This document shows, one piece after another, positions 1 through 5,626 of a stretch of DNA of 10,717 nucleotides. This DNA is from Pseudomonadota bacterium. GTDB taxonomy: Bacteria; Pseudomonadota; Gammaproteobacteria; Steroidobacterales; Steroidobacteraceae. Each line of letters opens with the position of its first letter. The first letter of the stretch is position 1. Location: the NCBI GenBank assembly GCA_023433465.1, contig JAEZCR010000013.1, forward strand, positions 1 through 10,717, read 5' to 3'. The position numbers and the translations under genes are program-made. The notes beneath the pieces are model-generated. The model saw nothing but the letters and a program-made list of their open reading frames with translations, did not search any database and was not told where the DNA came from.

Positions 1-50
1 GGCGGCCGAGTGTAGAGATTTGTGCAAGACTGTGTCCAGAAACCACTTCA

Positions 51-62
51 AAGGAAGGTTCG
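51..62 (+). promoter_or_regulatory. Ribosome binding site of the L,D-transpeptidase gene
   Basis: AAGGAAGG lies at 51-58, four bases before the ATG at 63 (seven from the AAGGA core). The reading frame stays open to the left edge of the window, but there is no in-frame ATG, GTG or TTG between 1 and 62, so this site decides the start. Bases 1-50 hold nothing else I can identify; any promoter must lie there or further left. Confidence 0.8.
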
Positions 63-1154
63 ATGCGATTGAAGATTCTCGCGACGCTGTTAGCCAGCGG
101 CGCGGCGGCGAGCGCGGCGCAGTTTCCGCTCGTCGATACCGGCGCCCTGATGTTCGGCGACGTCGAAACCATCACAGCTCACGGCGAGGACACGCTTCCG
201 GACCTGGCCCGCCGCTACGGGCTCGGCTACGAGGAAATCCTGCGCGCGAATCCTGGCGTCGACACCTGGCTGCCGGGCGAGGGCACGACCGTGGTCGTCC
301 CCGGCCAGCGGCTGCTGCCCGCCGGACCGCGCGAAGGCATCGTGATCAATCTGCCCGAGCACCGGCTCTACTACTTCCTGCCGGCGAAAAAGGGCGAGAT
401 CCCGCAGGTCATCACCTTTCCCGTCAGCATCGGAAAGATGGACTGGGCGACACCGCTCGGCCAGACGAAGATCGTCGACAAGCGCAAGAACCCGACGTGG
501 ACGCCGCCCGAGTCCGTGCGCAAGGAACACGCGGAACGTGGCGATCCGCTTCCTCGGGTCGTGCCCGCGGGGCCGAACAATCCGCTCGGCCTGTACGCGA
601 TGCGCCTGAACATCTCCCCGGGCGCCTATCTGATCCACGGCACCAACAATCCGATCGCCGTCGGCATGGCCGTGACACACGGCTGCATCCGCATGTATCC
701 CGAGGACATCGAGGCGCTTTTCCCGCTCGTGAAGGTCGGCACGCCGGTGTGGCTCATCAACCAGCCGGTGAAAGTCGCGCGCGTGGATGGACAGGTCTGG
801 CTCGAAGTGCATCCGCCCATCGACGCGCAAGGCCAGCAGGCGGAGGTCGATCTCGAAGGCTTCTACGCGATGGCCAACGCGGCACTCGGCGAAACGCCCG
901 CGGCGATCCACTGGGACTTCGTGCTCGACACCCTGCAGGCTGCTTCGGGATTGCCGCAGATGATCGGACTCGAGATGGATCCGGCGGATCTGCCGCTGGT
1001 GAATCCGGCGATTTCCGTGGAGGCTCCGCAGGAAACGCCCATCGAATCGGCGCCAGAACCACCGCCGCCGGCGTCGCAAGAGGGCGCACCCGCGGAATCG
1101 ACCGAAGACAGTCCGCCCGCGCAGGCGGCGGAGCCCGGGGCCGCTTCGCCCTGA
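63..1154 (+). CDS. Exported LysM / YkuD L,D-transpeptidase (ErfK/YbiS/YcfS-like)
   Basis: This is a 363-residue periplasmic peptidoglycan-modifying enzyme. A signal peptide spans residues 1 to about 18 (a basic start, a hydrophobic run, then ASA before the likely cleavage). A LysM-like sugar-binding domain covers about 37-80, ending in VVVPGQRLLP. The YkuD catalytic domain covers about 92-233: HG at 192-193, then THGCIRM at 205-211 with catalytic H206, C208 and R210, followed by VGTPVWLINQPVKV. Known YkuD enzymes use the Cys to form 3-3 cross-links or to attach Braun-type lipoprotein to meso-diaminopimelate; the LysM plus YkuD order resembles E. coli ErfK, YbiS and YcfS, which do the latter, but the sequence alone does not show which reaction this one performs. 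The usual Ser before HGC is Thr here, a conservative change. The last 55 or so residues are rich in Pro, Glu and Ala and are probably disordered. The gene converges on the next one with stop codons touching. Confidence 0.93.
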   Translation: MRLKILATLLASGAAASAAQFPLVDTGALMFGDVETITAHGEDTLPDLARRYGLGYEEILRANPGVDTWLPGEGTTVVVPGQRLLPAGPREGIVINLPEHRLYYFLPAKKGEIPQVITFPVSIGKMDWATPLGQTKIVDKRKNPTWTPPESVRKEHAERGDPLPRVVPAGPNNPLGLYAMRLNISPGAYLIHGTNNPIAVGMAVTHGCIRMYPEDIEALFPLVKVGTPVWLINQPVKVARVDGQVWLEVHPPIDAQGQQAEVDLEGFYAMANAALGETPAAIHWDFVLDTLQAASGLPQMIGLEMDPADLPLVNPAISVEAPQETPIESAPEPPPPASQEGAPAESTEDSPPAQAAEPGAASP

Positions 1155-4100
1155 CTACTTCGCCGCGACTGGCGCCAGCCGGTCTATCTCGGCGCGCACC
1201 TCGGCGGCACGCACCGCGTCGGCGCCGGGAAGTTTCTCCGCTTCGCCCAGGATTTCACGCAACGCCTCCGCGCCGCTGCGCACGGAATCGAGCGTCGCGG
1301 CTCGCGAGTTGACCATGGCGACCGCCGTGCGCGCGAAGTTGAAGGCCGACTCCATGACGACATCGGGACGCTCGGCCGTCATGCCCGCGCGCGCGCGCAA
1401 CGCGTACACCGGGAGCGATGCATGGGTGATCGCGAGGCGATCGATCATCTGCACGGCTTCGTCTCCGAACCGCCGCTTCTGCTCGGGATTCGTGACGCGC
1501 GCGCGCCAGTTCGCGCGCAATTCCAGCGTCTCGCCATACCAGGGATACGTCCACGGCACGGTCGCGAGCTGTTCGTCGAGGGCCGCGACCTCCTGCCATT
1601 CGCCACGTGCCGCGAACCGCGCGGCGCGCAGGATGGTCGACGCGGGCTCGTTCAGCCCGGTGGCCACCGCGACCACTTCGGGCGCGGCGCGGCCCTGGGC
1701 GACGAGGCCGAACCAGCCCCGCAGGAATTCCATGCGCAGAAGATCGCTGTCCGGGTGCTCCTCGATGCTGATGCGCAACAGCTCGTTCGAGCGCACTTCC
1801 TGCCGCTTCATGCGGTAGTAAGACGCGCGCGCGTGCACGCCCTCGGGCGTATTGCCGAGGATGTTCGCGAGCCGGGCGACGCGATCCGCGAGGCTGGGAT
1901 CGAGCAGGGCGAACACGGTGTTGCGCCGTACGATGTAAGGGAAGTTCAGCCGATCGCGCAGGGCGCCGAAGACGAACGAGTCCGGCCGCTGCAGCGGATC
2001 GAATGGCGCGAGCACGCGGCCACTCGTGTCGGCGTTCATGCCGCGTCCCATTTCGAACACGCTCGAGGTCGCGATGCGGTTCTCGTCGTCGGTGATGAGA
2101 GGACTGCCGGCGGCGAGCCGGCGGGCACCATCGGTTTCGAGCACCAGCGCCGCGACCAGATCTTCCACGTTGTTGATGCCGAAGCGCGCGTAGTGCAGCG
2201 GAGTCGCGCGCAGGGGCAGGCCCGTGCGGGCGACCTGCATCTCGAGATCGAGCGGTGCGGCGCTGGCGAGGAACACGACGGTATTCGGGTCCGGGTGATA
2301 CACGCGTACTTCCGGGAAGACGTCGATCAGCGTCGCGGTCAGCGACCGCAGCAGCGCCTCGTCCATGAAGATCACGTTCATCCACTGAACGAACACGCCG
2401 TCCGGCGTGAGGTGGTCGCGCGCGAGCTGCATGAACTCCCGCGTGTACAGGTGCGACGCGCCCGCGGTCCACGGATGCGAGGGCTGCGAGACGATCGCGT
2501 CATAGCGCCGACTGGTCAGCCGCAACGCGCCGCGCGCGTCGTTCAGGATCATGTTGACGCGCGGATCGGCGAGTGGATCCCGCCGGCGTAATGCGCTCAC
2601 CTGGCGGTTGGCGGTGATGACCTCGGGCTCGAGCTCGATGACGTCGATGTTCGCGACGCTGGGAGGCACGCCTTCGACCACGACGCCACCGCCGAATCCC
2701 ACGATCAGCATGTCGCGGGCGTTCGGCCGTGCGATGACCGCGAGCGGCGAGAGCCAGTACTCGCCGCTGAAACGCGGCAGCATGCCCGGCGTGTCCATGA
2801 GCGCCTCGGGCAGGCCATTCGTCCGCAGCGCGAACCCGCCGTCCTGCGCGAGCAGCACGACACTCGCGCTGCGGCCCACGTCGTAATGCAGGATCCGGCC
2901 GCCGCCGACGTTGAGTGGCGAAGTCACGAGCAACCGCTCCGGCTTGTCCGGCATGAACAGCACCACGCCGCACGCGAGCACCGTCATCGCGATGGCGACG
3001 TTGCGCCTCACCGGCACGAGCGTCCACAACGCGAGCACGCCGAGCGCGGCGCTGAGCCAGACGGCCACGCGGATCGCGCCCTCGTAGCGCAGGACCGGGA
3101 TCAGGACGAAGCCGGCCGCGAGCGAACCCACGATCGCGCCGACGGTGTTCCAGGAGTACACGCGCGCGCTCGCCGGCGCCGCGTCGTCGATGTCGCGCGC
3201 GAGAACGCGGACCGCGAGCGGATACGTCATGCCGATCGCGAACGTCATCGGCAGCAGCAGCAAACCCGAGAACAACGTGTTGAGCGGCACGGAAACCGAC
3301 AGGATCGATTGCCGGTTGCTCATCAGCCCGCCCGTGTCCGGCAGCAGGCGCTCCAGGAGTAGATAGGAGACGGCGGCCGCGACGGCCGCGAAGATCAATG
3401 CTCCGGCGAGCACGACCGCCGCGCGTTCGCGGTTCTTCGCGAGCGCCGCGCCGACACCGCCACCGAGCGCGATGCCCGTGAGGAAGCTCGCCACCATCAC
3501 GCCGAAGGCGTAGATGCTGCTCCCCACGACGTGCGCGAGCATGCGGGTCCACAGCACTTCCTGGTAGAACGCGACGGCGCCGGCCAGCAGCATCAGCGGC
3601 AGCACCCAGGCCGGGCCCGGGAACTGCCGCAACGAATGGCGGGCCGCCGGCTTCGGAATCACTTTCGGGGCGTCGGCCGAGTATCCCTTCGGCGGCGCCA
3701 TCGAGGGCGTGCGCTGCGCGAGCGCCCAGGCGAGCAGGAACACCGCGACATTCAACGCGGCGCCGACCTTGATGGAGCCCGAAAGACCGAACTCCGGCAG
3801 CAGCACGAACGCGGTGAGCAACGCGCCGAGCACCGCGCCGGCGGTGTTCATCGCGTAGAGCAGGCCGATGCGCCGCCCGATCTGGTTTTCCTCGGCAACC
3901 GCGTAACGCGCCAGCATCGGAAGCGTGGCGCCCATGAGCGTAGTCGGCAGGGCGAGCGCGACGAAGGCGCTGAGAAGATAGAAGAGCGTGGTCCCGGCCT
4001 CGTCGCTCGAGGGTGGCGCGGGCTGATCGCCGAACATCGCCTGCAGCGCGACGTCCGCGAGCTTCAGCAGCATCGGCACCGCGAAGATCGCGCTGGCCGC

Positions 4101-4385
4101 GATGCCGACTTCGAGCACGGCGTACGTCAGCACAGGGCGGGTGACGCGCGGCAGGAACTTCTCCGCGAGCAGCGCGCCGAGCGCAAGCCCGCCCATGTAC
4201 GCGGCCAGCACCGTGGCGACCGCCAGTTCCGACGTCCCGAACACGATGGCGAACTGGCGGGTCCACGCCGTTTGATAGACCAGCGCCGCGACACCGCTCA
4301 GGACGAAACATGCGCACAGCAACGCGAGCGTGGGAGTGGAGACCGCGAGCTGCGTCCGATTGACAGTTGCGGAGGTTACCGACAT
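1155..4385 (-). CDS. Membrane protein fused to a spermidine-synthase-like SAM-binding domain
   Basis: This 1076-residue protein has three parts. Residues 15-480 hold about a dozen hydrophobic segments of major-facilitator type, including MGATLPMLARYA and GMTYPLAVRVLARD, each followed by a helix rich in Ala, Gly and Val. Residues about 490-780 resemble spermidine synthase: glycine loop VGFGGG at 562-567, acidic DVIELEP at 581-587, NDARGAL at 615-621 and a SQPSHPW segment at 633-639. True aminopropyltransferases carry an acidic residue at the last motif; here it is Ser-Gln, so polyamine synthesis is doubtful. Residues about 820-1076 are helical and possibly TPR-like. I chose ATG 4385 because earlier in-frame codons run into the neighbouring gene and the first membrane segment follows about 20 residues later. 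No Shine-Dalgarno sequence precedes it, so a nearly leaderless mRNA is possible. Fused MFS/spermidine-synthase proteins are a recognised family; substrate and reaction are unknown. Confidence 0.85.
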   Translation of the reverse strand: MSVTSATVNRTQLAVSTPTLALLCACFVLSGVAALVYQTAWTRQFAIVFGTSELAVATVLAAYMGGLALGALLAEKFLPRVTRPVLTYAVLEVGIAASAIFAVPMLLKLADVALQAMFGDQPAPPSSDEAGTTLFYLLSAFVALALPTTLMGATLPMLARYAVAEENQIGRRIGLLYAMNTAGAVLGALLTAFVLLPEFGLSGSIKVGAALNVAVFLLAWALAQRTPSMAPPKGYSADAPKVIPKPAARHSLRQFPGPAWVLPLMLLAGAVAFYQEVLWTRMLAHVVGSSIYAFGVMVASFLTGIALGGGVGAALAKNRERAAVVLAGALIFAAVAAAVSYLLLERLLPDTGGLMSNRQSILSVSVPLNTLFSGLLLLPMTFAIGMTYPLAVRVLARDIDDAAPASARVYSWNTVGAIVGSLAAGFVLIPVLRYEGAIRVAVWLSAALGVLALWTLVPVRRNVAIAMTVLACGVVLFMPDKPERLLVTSPLNVGGGRILHYDVGRSASVVLLAQDGGFALRTNGLPEALMDTPGMLPRFSGEYWLSPLAVIARPNARDMLIVGFGGGVVVEGVPPSVANIDVIELEPEVITANRQVSALRRRDPLADPRVNMILNDARGALRLTSRRYDAIVSQPSHPWTAGASHLYTREFMQLARDHLTPDGVFVQWMNVIFMDEALLRSLTATLIDVFPEVRVYHPDPNTVVFLASAAPLDLEMQVARTGLPLRATPLHYARFGINNVEDLVAALVLETDGARRLAAGSPLITDDENRIATSSVFEMGRGMNADTSGRVLAPFDPLQRPDSFVFGALRDRLNFPYIVRRNTVFALLDPSLADRVARLANILGNTPEGVHARASYYRMKRQEVRSNELLRISIEEHPDSDLLRMEFLRGWFGLVAQGRAAPEVVAVATGLNEPASTILRAARFAARGEWQEVAALDEQLATVPWTYPWYGETLELRANWRARVTNPEQKRRFGDEAVQMIDRLAITHASLPVYALRARAGMTAERPDVVMESAFNFARTAVAMVNSRAATLDSVRSGAEALREILGEAEKLPGADAVRAAEVRAEIDRLAPVAAK

Positions 4386-4388
4386 GGT
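4360..4388 (+). promoter_or_regulatory. Possible promoter of the SAM hydroxide adenosyltransferase gene
   Basis: A perfect TTGACA lies at 4360-4365. Seventeen bases later comes CATGGT (4383-4388), which matches the -10 consensus at only three of six positions. A transcript from it would begin near 4395, after the upstream in-frame ATG at 4384 but before the GGAG and GTG used here as the start. The -35 box lies inside the first codons of the divergent membrane-protein gene. The weak -10 keeps this tentative. Confidence 0.35.
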
Positions 4389-4393
4389 CGCGC

Positions 4394-4422
4394 AGTGTAC
4401 GGAGGGCGGAGTTTCCGTGGCA
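4394..4422 (-). promoter_or_regulatory. Possible promoter of the divergent membrane/spermidine-synthase-like gene
   Basis: On the minus strand TACACT (plus positions 4394-4399) is a four-of-six match to a -10 box, with CTGCCA about 18 bases upstream as a four-of-six -35 (around 4418-4423). Transcription would start within a few bases of ATG 4385, giving a leaderless or nearly leaderless mRNA, which would fit the absence of a Shine-Dalgarno sequence. This is a by-eye match in GC-rich DNA and is weak. Confidence 0.2.
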
Positions 4423-5250
4423 GTCTTTCGCGCCAATGGTGTCGTCACGCTAACCACCGATTTCGGCTGGCGCGAGCCGTTCGTGGGGATCATGAAAGGC
4501 GTCATGCTGGCGCGCTCGCCGAACCTGAAGTTCGTCGACATGGCTCACGAAGTCAGCGCGTTCCAACCCATCGAAGCCGGGTTCTGGATGTCGCGCGCGC
4601 TGCGTTACTTCCCGGCGGGAACCTTGCACGTCGCCGTGGTGGATCCGGGCGTCGGAACGCCGCGCGATCTCATCATCGCGCTCGCCGCGGAGCAGGCGCT
4701 GCTCGCGCCCGATAACGGCTTGCTCGCGCCGTTGGCCGCGCGCGGCCGCGTCGACACGCTGATCCGAGTCAATCCGGCGCGGCTCGTGCAATACGGCGTC
4801 ACGGACATCAGCGCCACGTTTCACGGGCGCGATGTGTTCGCGCCGCTTGCTGCCGAATTGGCCGCCGGCCGTTGCCATCCGGCGGAGCTCGGAGACGTGG
4901 TCCCGGCGCTCAACACCGAGGGCTGGCCCGCGGTAACCGCGCGCGTGGATGGCGGGCTGGCGGGGCTGATCGTCGCCGTCGATCGCTTCGGCAACCTGAT
5001 CTCGAACATCGAGGCAGCCGCCGTCACGGCACTGACCGACCCGGTCGTTTACATCGCGGGCCTGCGCCTGCCCCTGCGCCGGACCTATGGGGAGGCGGAG
5101 AAGGGCGATTACCTGGGGCTCATCAATTCCTTCGAAGTCCTCGAAGTGGCGCGGGCCCGGGGCAGCGCCGCCCAGGGCCTCAGCCTGGGCGTCGGGGCCC
5201 CGATTTCGGTGGTTCCGGGCTGTCTTCCCGCACAATTCCGGCGCAGTTGA
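4417..5250 (+). CDS. SAM hydroxide adenosyltransferase (DUF62 family)
   Basis: This 277-residue soluble enzyme belongs to the family that uses an activated water or hydroxide to split S-adenosylmethionine into adenosine and methionine; its fluorinase and chlorinase relatives use halide instead. Seen in order: TLTTDFG at 11-17, VVDPGVG at 74-80, APDNGLL at 97-103, FHGRDVFAP at 135-143, DRFGNLISNI at 189-198 and NSFEVLEVARARGSAA at 237-252. The triad described for archaeal DUF62 proteins (Asp, Arg seven residues on, then His) matches D76, R83 and H136. I placed the start at GTG 4417 because GGAG at 4408-4411 sits five bases upstream and the conserved TTDFG then falls near the N-terminus as usual. 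ATG 4384 and GTG 4330 are longer alternatives that would overlap the divergent gene. The stop codon lies inside the -35 box of the next transcription unit. The physiological role of this family is not well established. Confidence 0.9.
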   Translation: MAVFRANGVVTLTTDFGWREPFVGIMKGVMLARSPNLKFVDMAHEVSAFQPIEAGFWMSRALRYFPAGTLHVAVVDPGVGTPRDLIIALAAEQALLAPDNGLLAPLAARGRVDTLIRVNPARLVQYGVTDISATFHGRDVFAPLAAELAAGRCHPAELGDVVPALNTEGWPAVTARVDGGLAGLIVAVDRFGNLISNIEAAAVTALTDPVVYIAGLRLPLRRTYGEAEKGDYLGLINSFEVLEVARARGSAAQGLSLGVGAPISVVPGCLPAQFRRS

Positions 5251-5274
5251 AAAGGGGCGCGGATCTGATATAGT
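5247..5274 (+). promoter_or_regulatory. Strong sigma-70-type promoter upstream of the small ORF and lysAC
   Basis: TTGAAA at 5247-5252 and TATAGT at 5269-5274 are separated by 16 bases, and the -10 is preceded by TGA (5266-5268), giving an extended -10 (TGnTATAGT). It is the best promoter match in the window and stands out in GC-rich DNA. The -35 box contains the TGA stop of the preceding gene. The predicted start near 5281 leaves a leader of about 64 bases before ATG 5345. It probably drives both the small protein and lysAC. Confidence 0.65.
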
Positions 5275-5285
5275 TCGCAGCCTCC

Positions 5286-5343
5286 TTGCGTGCCCTGATG
5301 GGCCGCAACTCACTGTTTCAGAAAGTGTTTTTGTAGAAAAAAC
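5286..5343 (+). promoter_or_regulatory. Structured 5' leader with two or three hairpins, no Shine-Dalgarno
   Basis: TTGCG-T-GCCC (5286-5295) pairs with GGGC-CGCAA (5300-5308): nine base pairs, one bulged T and a TGAT loop. Next, CAC and TTT (5311-5318) can pair with AAAGTG (5322-5327) around a short loop with a two-base bulge. Alternatively GTTTTT (5327-5332) pairs with AAAAAC (5338-5343), ending one base before the ATG at 5345. The last two stems share G5327, so they are mutually exclusive at that base. No GGAG-like sequence precedes the ATG. The pairings are read from the sequence; a regulatory role such as attenuation or start-site occlusion is inference. Confidence 0.45.
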
Positions 5344-5344
5344 G

Positions 5345-5569
5345 ATGTCCGAACGGGATAACGAAAGCTTCGATCTAGACGAAGAGTTCCTCTCCGAGGC
5401 CGAAGACAACACGGACTACGACCGCATGATGGACAAGGTCGAGCGTCGTGTTCGTCCCCAACCCGGCGCGCCCAAACGTGGCAAAGCCGCGTGGAGCCGG
5501 CTGGAAGAAGTCCTCGCGGATCGTCGTCTCGAGAAAGATCTCAAGGACACTTTCGAAGACGAGCAGTAA
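5345..5569 (+). CDS. Small highly charged protein of unknown function
   Basis: The product has 74 residues. Residues 1-33 are strongly acidic (14 Asp or Glu, with motifs such as DLDEEFLSEAED). A basic, proline-containing linker follows (RRVRPQPGAPKRGK, 34-47), then an amphipathic helix-like end (AAWSRLEEVLADRRLEKDLKD, 48-68) finishing in EDEQ. It has no signal peptide, membrane segment or cysteine, so it should be cytosolic. The layout (acidic start, basic hinge, W-x-R-x-E-E helix) recalls short gammaproteobacterial proteins of the PA3496 type, but that is a weak resemblance and I do not assign a family. It looks genuine because it follows a strong promoter, ends just before lysAC, and has coherent composition. 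It lies 57 bases upstream of lysAC on the same strand, so co-transcription is likely. The ATG at 5345 is the only in-frame ATG, GTG or TTG near, although it lacks a Shine-Dalgarno sequence. Confidence 0.75.
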   Translation: MSERDNESFDLDEEFLSEAEDNTDYDRMMDKVERRVRPQPGAPKRGKAAWSRLEEVLADRRLEKDLKDTFEDEQ

Positions 5570-5595
5570 CGCTCGTTTCCTTTTCTCAGTGAGTG

Positions 5596-5623
5596 GTCGC
5601 GGCGATCCGCGACGAAGGTTTTT
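5596..5623 (+). promoter_or_regulatory. Perfect hairpin abutting the lysAC ribosome binding site
   Basis: GTCGCGG (5596-5602) and CCGCGAC (5607-5613) form a perfect seven-pair stem around a CGAT loop. The Shine-Dalgarno GAAGG (5614-5618) begins at the next base, followed by TTTTT (5619-5623) and ATG at 5627. The five purine-rich bases between stem and T-run make it a poor intrinsic terminator. It could instead modulate ribosome access or stabilise the processed 5' end of lysAC mRNA. Confidence 0.5.
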
Positions 5624-5626
5624 CGC

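Noticed and set aside
1167..1184. Stem-loop GACTGGC / GCCGGTC just after the L,D-transpeptidase stop, possible terminator
   Set aside because: It has a wobble pair, no T-run follows, and it lies inside the coding end of the convergent gene.
20..1312. 430-codon plus-strand frame overlapping the L,D-transpeptidase gene
   Set aside because: Its product is low-complexity and Arg-rich, and the overlapping frame has a signal peptide, LysM and complete YkuD motif with a good ribosome binding site.
1380..1400. Alternating GC run (GCGCGCGC) as a possible repeat or Z-DNA element
   Set aside because: It is short, inside coding sequence, and expected from Ala/Arg codons at this GC content.
5281..5344. 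Leader considered as a lysine riboswitch or a tRNA gene
   Set aside because: It is far shorter than a lysine riboswitch and does not form a cloverleaf; only simple hairpins are visible.
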